Positions 8,923-18,307 of a DNA stretch of 45,707 bases are shown here, piece by piece; the first letter of the stretch is position 1, and the number at the start of each line of letters is the position of its first letter. Position numbers and translations under genes: made by a program. The stretch is from Phycisphaerae bacterium (GTDB taxonomy: Bacteria; Planctomycetota; Phycisphaerae; Sedimentisphaerales; SM23-30). The DNA is taken from positions 1-45,707 of the forward strand of contig JAEIOG010000035.1 of assembly GCA_016342495.1 (NCBI GenBank), written 5' to 3'. The notes under the pieces are model-generated. The model was not told the DNA's origin. It saw nothing but the letters and a program-made list of their open reading frames with translations, and did no database searches.

Positions 8923-9954
8923 TTATTCGCATAGTTTTTTACTGTTTTTTTCGGTATAAGTGACAATATTTTTCATCATTTCAACAGTTGCAACCGGGTG
9001 ACGGCCTGCGGCGGTCTCACCAGATAGCATAACATAATCCGTGCCATCGAGTATGGCATTGGCAACATCGGAGACCTCTGCCCTGGTAGGCCTTAGGTTT
9101 TCAGTCATGGATTCGAGCATCTGGGTGGCGGTAATTGCAAATGTTCTATGAGTAGAACATTTCCTGATAATCATCTTCTGCACCATTGGCACCTGATAAA
9201 TCGGTAGTGAAACCCCCATGTCGCCACGGGCTATCATAATACCGTCGGAGACATCGAGTATTTCATCAATATTATCTATGCCCTGCTGATTTTCAATTTT
9301 GGCAATTAATGGGCATTTATATTTGTGAGCTTTCATGAAGTCACGGACACTTAAGATATCATCTTTATTACGAACAAAAGACTGAGCTACATAATCAACT
9401 TTATTTTTGATACCAAAAAGGAGATTTCTTTTATCTTTTTCGGTCAGGCAATCGAATTGCAGACTTACGCCGGGGATATTGATACCTTTGTGTTCTTTGA
9501 GAATCCCGCCAACAATAACCATTGCTTTAATGGCGTTTTTGGTGTGGGATTTGACTTTTAAGGCCAAATTGCCATCATCGATAAAAATGGAGCAGCCAAC
9601 TTTGATATCAGCTAATGAACCTTCATAGTCCATTGGGATGGTATTTTTTTTGTCAGTAACTGGTTCTTTAATAAGCGTAACGGTAGAATCTTTAACAAGT
9701 TCAATGGCCTTGCGTGGGCCTTTGAATAAGCCAACCCTTATCCGAAAACCTTCGAGATCCTGAAGAATTTTAATTTTTTTACGACTGTTTTTATTAATCT
9801 TGCGTATATTATCGATAGTTTTCTGGTGTGTTTTATGGGTTCCGTGGGAAAAATTCAAACGGGCGACATTCATTCCTGCTTCAATCATTTTTCTCAAAAT
9901 CGGTATAGAAGCACTAGATGGGCCTAGTGTACAAATTATTTTAGCTTTACTCAT
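8923..9954 (-). CDS. pyk: Short pyruvate kinase (A and B domains only)
   Basis: Pyruvate kinase transfers phosphate from phosphoenolpyruvate to ADP, ending glycolysis. The catalytic barrel is recognisable from the start: KIICTLGPSS, MNVARLNFSHGTH, LIAKIENQQGIDNIDEI with the catalytic lysine and metal-binding glutamate, MIARGDMGV, and TATQMLESM with the catalytic threonine. It ends at the LSGETAAGRHPVATVEMM helix after 343 residues, whereas usual enzymes have about 470 and a C-terminal effector domain. The frame simply stops and no remnant of that domain follows. The usual GP-E/K motif reads DLEGFRIRVG, placing Arg where the residue linked to K+ dependence lies. A good AGGAG site precedes the ATG. 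It may be a natural unregulated short form or a specialised paralogue. Confidence 0.88.
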   Translation of the reverse strand: MSKAKIICTLGPSSASIPILRKMIEAGMNVARLNFSHGTHKTHQKTIDNIRKINKNSRKKIKILQDLEGFRIRVGLFKGPRKAIELVKDSTVTLIKEPVTDKKNTIPMDYEGSLADIKVGCSIFIDDGNLALKVKSHTKNAIKAMVIVGGILKEHKGINIPGVSLQFDCLTEKDKRNLLFGIKNKVDYVAQSFVRNKDDILSVRDFMKAHKYKCPLIAKIENQQGIDNIDEILDVSDGIMIARGDMGVSLPIYQVPMVQKMIIRKCSTHRTFAITATQMLESMTENLRPTRAEVSDVANAILDGTDYVMLSGETAAGRHPVATVEMMKNIVTYTEKNSKKLCE

Positions 9955-10119
9955 ATTTATCTCCTGTAAATTCTATGGTTAAGGGAGGTATTATAGCAAG
10001 ATCGCCTGCTAATAATAGGAAAAATTTGTTGTGCTTGTATATTTAAAAATTTAAGGTAAAATGCAAACTTACATAAAAGCTTTATTCACAATATTTTACA
10101 GGATTGGAGTTTTTCATAG

Positions 10120-10515
10120 ATGTTTAAATATCCAACATTTATTCGACTGGGCCATACAGATGCGGCGGATGTGATTTATTTTGTCAATGTTTTTGATTTA
10201 GCTCATCATTGCTATGAAGCTATGCTTTACGAGCATATTTCGATTCGAGAAATGATCGGTAAAAAGGAAATTATTGCTCCGATAGTTCATGCCGAAGCAG
10301 ATTATCATAAGCCTCTGAATGTCTCGGATAAAGTTGAGATTCAGATGACCCTGGCTAAAATGGGAACCAGTTCATATACGTTTAATTATGATTTCATCAA
10401 TGAAGCCAACGAACTGGCGGTATCGGTGCGGATAACCCATGTGGTTATTGATGTAAAGACTAAAAAAGCGATTGAAATACCGGAGAAGATAAAAAAGATA
10501 TTGACTGGGGTTTGA
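10120..10515 (+). CDS. menI: Hotdog acyl-CoA thioesterase, probable MenI
   Basis: The 131-residue protein is a single hotdog domain of the 4-hydroxybenzoyl-CoA thioesterase type. The opening RLGHTDAADVIYFVNVFDLAHHCYEAML matches in pattern the family's catalytic loop and central helix (split here: RLGHTDAADVIYF, then VNVFDLAHHCYEAM). The rest alternates strands as expected (HAEADYHKPLNVSDKVEIQ). It faces the menF-D-B-C-E operon across 294 bases. MenB's product, dihydroxynaphthoyl-CoA, must be hydrolysed by a hotdog thioesterase, so assignment as DHNA-CoA hydrolase is reasonable from context. Family members also cleave other acyl-CoAs, and sequence alone does not fix the substrate. GGAG lies about 11 bases before the ATG. 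It is transcribed divergently from pyk. Confidence 0.78.
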   Translation: MFKYPTFIRLGHTDAADVIYFVNVFDLAHHCYEAMLYEHISIREMIGKKEIIAPIVHAEADYHKPLNVSDKVEIQMTLAKMGTSSYTFNYDFINEANELAVSVRITHVVIDVKTKKAIEIPEKIKKILTGV

Positions 10516-10638
10516 TTAAGTGCCTGACAGGCGACAGATTTCACAGATTGATAAATACGAATATTGTACGCTGATGAGAATAAGAGAATTAAAACTAGTG
10601 CTTGGTCATGCTTAAATAATTGGGCTGAAATGCGAATT

Positions 10639-10727
10639 GTCATCCTCGCGTATGCGGGGATCTAGTAATCATAATTTATTGTTTTGACTTAAAAAGATGG
10701 ATTCGGCGTCTGCGCGGGAATGACACA
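10639..10727. repeat. REPIN-like pair of inverted GC-rich palindromes
   Basis: Two copies of the REP-like palindrome at 7501-7529 face each other here. One is reversed (GTCATCCTCGCGTATGCGGGG, read as GTCATCC then GCGTATGCGGGG, 10639-10660 with flanks to 10665). The other is forward (TGGATTCGGCGTCTGCGCGG onward, 10698-10727). About 32 AT-rich bases separate them. The pair could fold into a long hairpin on either strand. It lies between the convergent ends of menI and menE, a usual location for REP doublets. Confidence 0.65.
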
Positions 10728-10809
10728 ATCCTAATGCAAACCAACTCCAATATTTAGTCTTGACGAAGCACTAGAGAAAAGGCAGAGGATGGGTATTTGT
10801 GTTGCCCTT

Positions 10810-12153
10810 TCAGGGCGTATGAATGTGGAAGTTGGCATAGTCGATGAATTTTTGGCGATTTATTTTGATAGAGTCTTGTGAAAAGTCGGGCCAGGGTATA
10901 ATTGCAACTGGGATTTTATAGTTTTCGATTTTACCGCTTAATTCATTAATTATATAATCAGTATCGAGATTATCTGTTTTGGTTTTGATAAAAGCGACGG
11001 GACGCTGGCCATAGATTTTGTCGCCGACGGGGACTACGAGGGTCTGGCAGATGCCATCGATAGTTTCCAGAGCCCTTTGAATTTCTTCGGGATAAATATT
11101 TTGGCCACCGGAGATAAACATCAAGTCTTTCCTACCGGTTACAAAGAGGTTTTCATTTTTGATATAGCCAATGTCGCCAGTGTGGAAATAGCCCTGAGGG
11201 TCGAGATTTTGGTCGATGTTATTATTCTTTATATAGCCAACAAACATAGTCTGCCCTTTGATGAGTATTTCGCCATCATCGGCTATTTTGAGTTGACGGT
11301 GGGAGAGAAGGCGGCCTGAGGTATTTTTATGAGTTTTTATATCCGGTAAAGAAGTTGTGGTGATTTGGGATGCTAATTCCGTGGAGCCATAGGTTGTGTA
11401 AATATTGAGATCATGAGCTAAGGCGCGGTCTATTAGTGATTGAGGGATAGCGGAGCCACCAATGAGGATGGCTTTGGTTTGCTTTAAGGCGACTACAGCG
11501 TTAGGGCTATCGAGCAGTTTTGCCAATTGGGCGGCAACGAGGGAAATATGGGTGGGATTTTGAGTTTCTATTGATTTGGATAAGGTAGAATCAGCCACCG
11601 GAAAAACAAGCGTGCCCTGGTTTAGCAATGCCCGCATAATCAGAGAAAAGCCGCTGATGTGGTACATTGGCAGCGACATAAGCCAACGGTCAGGTTTGGC
11701 AAAAGGGATGTTTGCAGATGAACCTGCAGCACTATAATAATGATTAGCGATGGTATGCAGGACAGCTTTGGGGGTAGCGGTGCTGGCAGATGTGAAAATT
11801 ATGCTGGCATGATTAGTAAAATTTAGATCTAGAGTATCAGATGCGGGCGGGGTGAATTCGGAGGAATCGATACTGGAAAAATCTTCTATTTGGAATGTTT
11901 CGATAGCGTGAGAGACAAATTTTTTATCCGCTTGAAGAAAAAGCTTATTGCAGCCAACCACTGGCAAGACTTTATTAATCATATCGTGGGGATATTTAGT
12001 CGAAATTGGGACCACGGTAATACCGAGTTTCCAACATGCTAAAATTAACGCAGAATAGGCAGCACTATTATCGCTTAAGATGGCAATTCGTTGGCCAGGG
12101 GCTATGTTGGCGTTTTGGAGTTTATCAATTATTTTGTTTATTTCAGAGATCAT
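10810..12153 (-). CDS. menE: o-succinylbenzoate--CoA ligase
   Basis: MenE activates o-succinylbenzoate with ATP and CoA in menaquinone synthesis. I choose the ATG at 12153 ([12 protein letters not shown], 447 residues), which overlaps the menC stop by 11 bases and has a GGA upstream, over the ATG at 12207 that would overlap menC by 65 bases. The ANL-superfamily layout is clear: phosphate-binding loop TSASTATPKA, TTYGSTELASQ, TGDIGYIKNENLFVTGRKD hinge (split: TGDIGYIKNEN, LFVTGRKD), and FISGGQNIYPEEIQRAL. The loop departs from the usual TSGTTGKPK by replacing both glycines with alanines. It is the last gene of the men operon; a GCCCT-GAA-AGGGC hairpin overlaps its stop codon. Confidence 0.92.
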   Translation of the reverse strand: MISEINKIIDKLQNANIAPGQRIAILSDNSAAYSALILACWKLGITVVPISTKYPHDMINKVLPVVGCNKLFLQADKKFVSHAIETFQIEDFSSIDSSEFTPPASDTLDLNFTNHASIIFTSASTATPKAVLHTIANHYYSAAGSSANIPFAKPDRWLMSLPMYHISGFSLIMRALLNQGTLVFPVADSTLSKSIETQNPTHISLVAAQLAKLLDSPNAVVALKQTKAILIGGSAIPQSLIDRALAHDLNIYTTYGSTELASQITTTSLPDIKTHKNTSGRLLSHRQLKIADDGEILIKGQTMFVGYIKNNNIDQNLDPQGYFHTGDIGYIKNENLFVTGRKDLMFISGGQNIYPEEIQRALETIDGICQTLVVPVGDKIYGQRPVAFIKTKTDNLDTDYIINELSGKIENYKIPVAIIPWPDFSQDSIKINRQKFIDYANFHIHTP

Positions 12154-13135
12154 GCAATAAGTCCATATCAGGTATCGGGGGTTGCTGAGAGATGTTAATC
12201 GCTCCATTGATTATTGTCAAAGGAGGGGTGAGTATATCCTGAGCGAACCATTTGGCAGTGTCAAGGCCATGGGCTGTGGTTGAAATATTATGTTTAATCG
12301 CAAAAGCGGCCAGTGCCTCTAAGGTGAGAGAAGATTCGAAAGTGCTGGAAAGACAGATTTTCTTATTATTTTGCCGGGCCCAGTTGATTAGCATTGCTGA
12401 GCGTTTCAGGCCACCCAAGATTGCAGGTTTGAGGATAAGTGCATCGACAATAGCTATGTTGTTGATATTCCAGGGATCACATTCAGCTAGGGTCTCATCG
12501 AGTGCGACGGGCATTTTAACAGCGTTTAAATCAGCAATATTTTTTAGTGGTTCTTCGATATATTCTATTGAATTCAGGTCAATGGCATCAGTTAAAGTGT
12601 TAACATCGGAAAGGGAAAAATTGCGGTTGGCGTCAAGGCGGAGTTTGACTTTGCCATCGGTAAGTTTCTGAATTTGCTGGATGGTTGTTATGTCGTCAGA
12701 GAGAGGTTGCCGCCCTACTTTAATTTTGATGGTTGAGAAGTTTTGTTCGATGAGATTTTGCACTTCGGTGATGATATTTTCATTAGGGATTATTAAAGCA
12801 TTTATCGCTACTGGTTGTTTTGGAGTATTGACAAAAGGGGCTTCAATTTGTCGTGATAAATTAAAATAAGCTAATTCAATGCCAAAATTGACTGAAGGGT
12901 ATAATTCAGGGGATGAGATTATTTTTTTTAGAGATTTAAGCTGGGCGATGGCCTGGGACAGAGTTTCTTGATGGAGGCCCGGCAAAGGAGCGACTTCGCC
13001 ATAGCCAACCAGGCCATCGGGGTTGGTGATAGATATAATCGCCCCACTACGGCTGTTGAGGTGATGAGTGCCAACAGTTAAAGTTTTGGCCAGATTAATA
13101 TCATATCGCTTTATTTTAAAATCTAATATTCTCAT
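12143..13135 (-). CDS. menC: o-succinylbenzoate synthase
   Basis: MenC, an enolase-superfamily enzyme, dehydrates SHCHC to o-succinylbenzoate. The 330-residue protein shows the catalytic-lysine motif TIKIKVGRQ, metal ligands in [17 protein letters not shown] and VALDETLAE, and the second lysine in [11 protein letters not shown]. Length is normal, with an N-terminal capping region containing [10 protein letters not shown]. Its ATG overlaps the menB stop in a four-base ATGA, and menE begins inside its last codons, implying translational coupling through the operon. Some members of this family also racemise N-acyl amino acids, but the operon makes the menaquinone role clear. Confidence 0.95.
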   Translation of the reverse strand: MRILDFKIKRYDINLAKTLTVGTHHLNSRSGAIISITNPDGLVGYGEVAPLPGLHQETLSQAIAQLKSLKKIISSPELYPSVNFGIELAYFNLSRQIEAPFVNTPKQPVAINALIIPNENIITEVQNLIEQNFSTIKIKVGRQPLSDDITTIQQIQKLTDGKVKLRLDANRNFSLSDVNTLTDAIDLNSIEYIEEPLKNIADLNAVKMPVALDETLAECDPWNINNIAIVDALILKPAILGGLKRSAMLINWARQNNKKICLSSTFESSLTLEALAAFAIKHNISTTAHGLDTAKWFAQDILTPPLTIINGAINISQQPPIPDMDLLHDL

Positions 13136-13944
13136 TTATGATCTTTGAAGTTTGGTTTGCGTTTCTGGACAAAAGCATCACGGCCTTCTTTGGCCTGATC
13201 GGATTGATAGAAAAGCATGGTAGCACAGCCTGCTAATTCGGCTAAGCCAGCCTGACCATCACAATCGGCGTTCAGTGCGGCTTTGAGACATTGGATCGCG
13301 ACGGGGGATTTATCGAGTATTTCACGACACCACTGAACAGTTTCAGCTTCAAGCTTATCATAAGGGACGACAACATTGACCAGCCCCATTTCTTTGGCTT
13401 CCTGAGCAGAATATTTTCGACAGAGAAACCAGATTTCTCGAGCTTTTTTCTGGCCCACTACGCGAGCCAGATAACCGGAGCCATAGCCACCATCGAAGGA
13501 GCCAACGACAGGACCGGTCTGACCGAAAATCGCATTGTCAGCGGCGATAGTCAGGTCGCACATCAACTGCAAGACATTGCCGCCACCGATAGCATAGCCA
13601 GCGACCATGGCGATAACGGGCTTGGGGCTGCGGCGTATCTGACGTTGGAATTCCAGCACATTGAGGGATTCGTTGCCATGAAAATCTTTATAGCCACTAT
13701 GGCCACGGATTTTTTGATCGCCACCAGCGCAAAAAGCTTTTTCTCCCTGGCCAGTGATGACAATAACGCCGATTTCGGGGTCAGCTTCTGCCTGCCGAAA
13801 TGCCTGAGACATTTCAGTTACTGTTTGAGGACGAAAGGCATTGCGGACTTCAGGGCGGTTTATGGTTATTTTGGCGATGCCTTCAAATTTTTCAAATTTA
13901 ATATCTTCGAATTTTTCGGTTGTTTGCCAATTAAATTCACTCAT
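13132..13944 (-). CDS. menB: 1,4-dihydroxy-2-naphthoyl-CoA synthase
   Basis: MenB cyclises o-succinylbenzoyl-CoA to dihydroxynaphthoyl-CoA by a Dieckmann-type reaction. The 270-residue crotonase-fold protein carries the family signatures [32 protein letters not shown] and [20 protein letters not shown], and ends with the conserved RKPNFKDH-type tail. Length is typical. It overlaps menD upstream and menC downstream by four bases each (ATGA), a tightly coupled arrangement. Confidence is high because the motifs distinguish MenB from enoyl-CoA hydratases. Confidence 0.97.
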   Translation of the reverse strand: MSEFNWQTTEKFEDIKFEKFEGIAKITINRPEVRNAFRPQTVTEMSQAFRQAEADPEIGVIVITGQGEKAFCAGGDQKIRGHSGYKDFHGNESLNVLEFQRQIRRSPKPVIAMVAGYAIGGGNVLQLMCDLTIAADNAIFGQTGPVVGSFDGGYGSGYLARVVGQKKAREIWFLCRKYSAQEAKEMGLVNVVVPYDKLEAETVQWCREILDKSPVAIQCLKAALNADCDGQAGLAELAGCATMLFYQSDQAKEGRDAFVQKRKPNFKDHK

Positions 13945-15704
13945 TTGTTTATTTCCTTGTCTAGGAGATTTATGATCTTTTTCTTTATGTCTCGTCTGGA
14001 TTTCAAATTTGCAACCCTATTAGTTATTGCTTCGATGACGGTAGGGGATGATTTTTTTATTGCTTTGCGATAGGCATTGATAAAACCTTGTTTATCGGAT
14101 ACCTGACAATGGTTAATGCCAAAAGTGTTGCAGGCACCTGCAAAAGTGAATTGGTGGCTGGCAGCGAAATGTTCCTGGAAAATATCTTTGTCACATTTTG
14201 AGACGGGCAGAAAATGGAATATTCCGCCACCGCCATTATTAATCAGCACGATAACAAATGGTAAGTTAAGTTTTTTAAGGGTAGCTAAGGCATTTATATC
14301 ATGCATAAAAGCTAAATCGCCAATGATCAGGGTTGTGGTTTTCTTGTTGGCCTGAGCAAAACCTATTGCACTGGAAATAATGCCATCAATGCCGCTTACG
14401 CCACGATTGGCGGAAACGGTTATTTTTTTAAGACCAGATTGACTATATAAATCCATGTCCCTTATGGGCATGCTATTGGATAAAAACAAATTGCTATGAT
14501 CGGGGATGTCAGTTGAAATTTGCCTGGCGATAAAAGCTTCGCTTAAAATTTCTTCATTATTAATACTATCAGCGATGAGTTGATCAACTGCTTTAGCTTT
14601 TTGAGTGAAAAATCTGGAATAATTATTTGCTTTAGGTTTAAGTTGTTTTACTAAATTATCGGTCAAGACCGGAAGATCGGCCTGAATATATCTTGTGACG
14701 ATATGAATCGGGTCAAGACGATTGGGATTATCTTTTATCAGGATATAGTGGGTCGGGCGATTCTGGTCTAAATATTCGTTTACTCTTTTGGATGTTATGC
14801 GGGAGCCTAGATGCAAAATAAGGTCGGGTTTGGTTTTTGTATTAAATTCAGCAGATAGAAGCTCCTGATCGAAATATCGCATTATGTGGGTTGGACAATC
14901 TGTCAATCTCAGGCCTGATGTGATGTCGGCATATACTGTACAATTTAGTTTATTGATAATCGCTAAAGCCGCTTTGCGGTCAGGGTCGCTATTGATCTTG
15001 CCAACAAGGATCATTGGACGCTTGGCTCTATTTATGTCAGTTGCTAATATTTTTATGATAGAATCATCAATTGTGGGGATCGGGTTTACGTAATGAGTAT
15101 AAGGATTATTGTCATTGAGCCAGGTAGTGATATTTTGCATGTATGTGGGTTTTGCCGTCGCCCCTGGGGCTTCCAGAGGTTTGCGATAACGGCAATTCAA
15201 ATGCACAGGGCCGGGATTATTATTTCTACTTTGATAAACGGCCTGATCGACAGTGCTAAGAACTGCTTCAGGGGGGAAATCTTCAGTTGGCGTGGGGAAA
15301 TCAAAAGCATAGCGAGTATACTGGCCAAATATATTGACCTGATTTATTGTCTGGTTGGCAGCTGTGTCGATTAATTCTAAAGGACGATCTGCCGAAAGGA
15401 TAATCATGGGGACATGATCTTGTGATGCTTCGATTACCGCCGGGTATAAATTGGCAACAGCAGTGCCGGAAGTTGTAACTATCACCGCCGGTTTGTTGGC
15501 GGCTTTGGCATAACCTAAGGCATGAAAACCGGCGCCACGTTCATCGATTAAAGTAACAGATTGAGCTTTAGCATTTTCGGCGATGGCTAAAACCAAAGGA
15601 GTAGAACGGGAACCAGGACATATACAAAAGTAATCGATGCCATTGCGGATTAATTCTTCTATAATAATTTCGGCCCAAAATAGATTTAAATTTTTCTTAG
15701 CCAT
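13941..15704 (-). CDS. menD: SEPHCHC synthase
   Basis: MenD is a thiamine-diphosphate enzyme joining 2-oxoglutarate and isochorismate to SEPHCHC. The 587-residue protein has the N-terminal [19 protein letters not shown] motif, the catalytic glutamate in [15 protein letters not shown], and the ThDP motif starting [15 protein letters not shown] and ending [17 protein letters not shown]. All three domains of the family are present. Its ATG lies inside the last codons of menF (8-base overlap), and its stop overlaps the menB start, so it is translated as part of the operon. Confidence 0.97.
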   Translation of the reverse strand: MAKKNLNLFWAEIIIEELIRNGIDYFCICPGSRSTPLVLAIAENAKAQSVTLIDERGAGFHALGYAKAANKPAVIVTTSGTAVANLYPAVIEASQDHVPMIILSADRPLELIDTAANQTINQVNIFGQYTRYAFDFPTPTEDFPPEAVLSTVDQAVYQSRNNNPGPVHLNCRYRKPLEAPGATAKPTYMQNITTWLNDNNPYTHYVNPIPTIDDSIIKILATDINRAKRPMILVGKINSDPDRKAALAIINKLNCTVYADITSGLRLTDCPTHIMRYFDQELLSAEFNTKTKPDLILHLGSRITSKRVNEYLDQNRPTHYILIKDNPNRLDPIHIVTRYIQADLPVLTDNLVKQLKPKANNYSRFFTQKAKAVDQLIADSINNEEILSEAFIARQISTDIPDHSNLFLSNSMPIRDMDLYSQSGLKKITVSANRGVSGIDGIISSAIGFAQANKKTTTLIIGDLAFMHDINALATLKKLNLPFVIVLINNGGGGIFHFLPVSKCDKDIFQEHFAASHQFTFAGACNTFGINHCQVSDKQGFINAYRKAIKKSSPTVIEAITNRVANLKSRRDIKKKIINLLDKEINK

Positions 15705-17073
15705 AGTGCTCCAGCAATTTCAAAAATGGTTTAATTTTATATTCAATTTCATCCCATTCCTTTATCGGATCTGATGAATGGACGATGCCGGCTCCGGCAA
15801 ATAGAAATATTTTGTTTTCCTGTACTAAAGCTGAGCGGATAGCAACGGCGAATTCGGCGGTGTCCTTGCCGAGCCACCCAATAGGTCCAGCATACAAGCC
15901 TCTATTGAAATCTTCATATTTGCCGATAGCGGCCTTAGCGGCTTTGCGTTGATAGCCATTAACTGCGGCGGTTGGGTGAAGCGTTTGAATAATTTCAGCT
16001 AAGTTAACATTATTTTTTAATTTACCGGAAAATCGGCTACGGAAATGCTGTAGACTGCTTAATGAAACAATGTCGCGTCGATCAATTGCCGTTATTTCAC
16101 TGCAAATTCTATTTAGAGCCTCATTGATGTCATCAATAACATATTGATGCTCCTGCGTATCTTTCGCTGAGTTTGTCAGGACATTTCCGTAATGCCGCTT
16201 TTGAATATCATTGTCACCAGTGAGACAGGTTCCGGCTATAGCTTCGGTATAAATATTATCATTATTCTTTCTAAAAAGGCATTCAGGTGATGATCCCATA
16301 AATGCAATATTAATATCTGGCTGATAATAAAAATCGTAAGTGTTGATACTTTCAGAAAATAAATATTTTGCGAGACTAGGGGCATCAACAGAAGTATCTG
16401 ATTGTAAAACCGTTTTACGCGCCAGAACTATTTTACCCAGTTCATCAGAATTTAACGATTCAATCGCCCTGCTGACATTGGAATTCCATTGAGATTGCGT
16501 TGGCTGGTCGACCCTGTCTTGAGGGTTGATTGTGAAAGGAGGAGGCCGATAATCATTTTTAAAATTTAATTTCATTATCGAATTTTGGAAATTAGCGATG
16601 ATTTCTTCAAGACTTTCACCTTGTTTGGGCATAAGGTTATAAGCAAAAGTGGTTTTATGGTTCTCGAATCTAAGCTCAAATTTAGGCAGTATAAAATTAA
16701 ACCGGGCAAATTTTTGCCATTCGGGGGAAGATTGACCATCCTTATCAAAAGCAATGCTGGCAAAATAGCGGGGGGCACCTTCGGCGGTATTCAGATTGGC
16801 CTGGATAATTGATATTGACTCATTAAAATCAGCACATGATCTATCCGTTAGCATATCCGCTATGCCTAATGCCGCTAATTGAGAGGTATTTTTCCGGTTA
16901 GAAAAATAAAATTTGGGATACCGGCCCTGGCAAATCAGCCAGTCAAAAATGAGAATATCATCTATGTCGGCCTCAAAACGGTAAATTTTTGGGCCATGCC
17001 GGTCATATTTCGGTGCTAAAGCTCTGATTTTGGCTATGAGCTCATTAGCGATTATATTAATAGCTGCGGGCAT
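15697..17073 (-). CDS. menF: Isochorismate synthase
   Basis: MenF isomerises chorismate to isochorismate, committing it to menaquinone. The 458-residue protein has a variable N-terminal half and the conserved chorismate-binding C-terminal half: LGKIVLARKTVL with the catalytic lysine, GSSPECLFRK, TEAIAGTCLTG, LHPTAAVNGYQRKAA and YAGPIGWLGKDTAEFAVAIRS. The start has a good AAAGGA site and lies about 20 bases from the predicted transcription start. It is the first gene of menF-D-B-C-E. The entC-type siderophore role is excluded in practice by the operon partners. Confidence 0.95.
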   Translation of the reverse strand: MPAAINIIANELIAKIRALAPKYDRHGPKIYRFEADIDDILIFDWLICQGRYPKFYFSNRKNTSQLAALGIADMLTDRSCADFNESISIIQANLNTAEGAPRYFASIAFDKDGQSSPEWQKFARFNFILPKFELRFENHKTTFAYNLMPKQGESLEEIIANFQNSIMKLNFKNDYRPPPFTINPQDRVDQPTQSQWNSNVSRAIESLNSDELGKIVLARKTVLQSDTSVDAPSLAKYLFSESINTYDFYYQPDINIAFMGSSPECLFRKNNDNIYTEAIAGTCLTGDNDIQKRHYGNVLTNSAKDTQEHQYVIDDINEALNRICSEITAIDRRDIVSLSSLQHFRSRFSGKLKNNVNLAEIIQTLHPTAAVNGYQRKAAKAAIGKYEDFNRGLYAGPIGWLGKDTAEFAVAIRSALVQENKIFLFAGAGIVHSSDPIKEWDEIEYKIKPFLKLLEHYG

Positions 17074-17099
17074 AATTATCCTTTGTCAATCTGGTCAAC

Positions 17100-17127
17100 A
17101 TTATACTTTTCCAGACCAGATTTGCAA
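17100..17127 (-). promoter_or_regulatory. sigma70-type promoter of the men operon
   Basis: On the minus strand TTGCAA (17122-17127) is followed after 16 bases by TATAAT (17100-17105). Initiation would fall near 17093, leaving a leader of about 20 bases with the AAAGGA ribosome binding site before menF. Confidence 0.65.
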
Positions 17128-17179
17128 GGGATAATAAAGTTTGGATAAAACCACAGCAGGGTCTTAATAAACAGATTAT

Positions 17180-18307
17180 TTAGCGAATTTCGGCTAATTT
17201 ATACATTTCATGTCCTGTCAGCAGAAATGCTCCTACGCCATAGACTTCTGTTGAGTCGGGATCGAATTTGCGTGGGTCAGCACCAATAGGTTGCACTGAT
17301 GTCAATTTGCCTTCTTCTGTAACACAAGAAAGCAAAGCATTCCAGGCCTTATCTACAGCTGGAAGATATTGCTCTTTGTCAAGAATGCCATTATTAACAC
17401 CCCACGCCAAGGCATAACAATAAAAACCTGAGCCACTGGTTTCTTTTTGCGGATAACTTGCCGGGTCAAGCAAGCTGGAATGCCAAAGCCCATCTTCCTG
17501 CTGAATGCTGACTATTCTGGCAGCCATCTCTTTATAGAGTTCGATATAGCGAGGACGTGAAGGGTAATCCTGTGGCATTGATTCTATTACCCGGGCTAAA
17601 CCGCCCATCACCCAGCCATTACCTCTAGACCAGAAAACTTTGGCGCCATTAGCTTCTCTTTTATTAAAATATGCCGCATCACGATAATAAAGGCTTTCAT
17701 CTTTATCAAAAAGAAAATCATAAGTCTTCCACCATTTTTTATCCATAAAATCGAGATACTTTTGTTCACCGGTCGCCTGGGCAAGTTTGCTCCAAACCGC
17801 CGGGCCCATATAAAGCGAATCACACCATGACCACTCACCCTTATAACAAACCTGCATATGATGAGTCATATCACCATCAACCGGTTTAGCCATCATGCTG
17901 TCAAGGACCTTTTGAGTATTGGCAATCATTGCCGGATCTTTTTTGACATTCATGTATAAATCAAGATAAGTCTGAGCGATACATTGATCATCAGCAAATA
18001 GTGGGCTGCGGCCAACTTTCCATTGTGTCGTAGTTTCCATAGCCATCAAAGGTTTTAAGAATTCAGGATTCTTTGTTAAATCATAAGCTGCGTAAACCCC
18101 GGAATACCAGGCCCCGACAGTCCAGTTGGTATCATGGCGTTTGCCCCCGGCAGTTTCGGTGCGATTATCCAGCATCCATTTACAAACTTTAGAAACAGTT
18201 TGTGCGATCTTAGCCTGCTCTTGGGTGACCTGAGCTTTAGAGCCAAATGTATTACAGCCTGTAAAAAGAAACATAGCAATCAATAACAACGAAATCTGTT
18301 TAAGCAT
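17180..18307 (-). CDS. GH105 unsaturated rhamnogalacturonyl hydrolase
   Basis: GH88/GH105 enzymes remove unsaturated uronic acid residues left by polysaccharide lyases, for example from rhamnogalacturonan. I start at the ATG at 18307, which has GGAG eight bases upstream and begins with a lipoprotein signal: MLKQISLLLIAMFLFTGC, with lipidated C18. An upstream in-frame ATG at 18334 would spoil that signal. The (alpha/alpha)6-barrel motifs include WTVGAWYSGVYAAYD, DDQCIAQTYLDLY, SWCDSLYMGPAVW, FWSRGNGWVMGGLARVI and SGSGFYCYALAWGVNNGIL. The mature enzyme of about 355 residues is normal for the family and probably faces the periplasm. A pectin- or ulvan-like substrate is inferred from the family and not shown here; no lyase gene is visible in the window. 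Confidence 0.87.
   Translation of the reverse strand: MLKQISLLLIAMFLFTGCNTFGSKAQVTQEQAKIAQTVSKVCKWMLDNRTETAGGKRHDTNWTVGAWYSGVYAAYDLTKNPEFLKPLMAMETTTQWKVGRSPLFADDQCIAQTYLDLYMNVKKDPAMIANTQKVLDSMMAKPVDGDMTHHMQVCYKGEWSWCDSLYMGPAVWSKLAQATGEQKYLDFMDKKWWKTYDFLFDKDESLYYRDAAYFNKREANGAKVFWSRGNGWVMGGLARVIESMPQDYPSRPRYIELYKEMAARIVSIQQEDGLWHSSLLDPASYPQKETSGSGFYCYALAWGVNNGILDKEQYLPAVDKAWNALLSCVTEEGKLTSVQPIGADPRKFDPDSTEVYGVGAFLLTGHEMYKLAEIR

Noticed and set aside
8745-8966. 73-residue minus-strand frame between pyk and the regulator
   Set aside because: It overlaps the end of pyk and the start of the regulator, has no ribosome binding site and no similarity to the missing pyruvate kinase domain.
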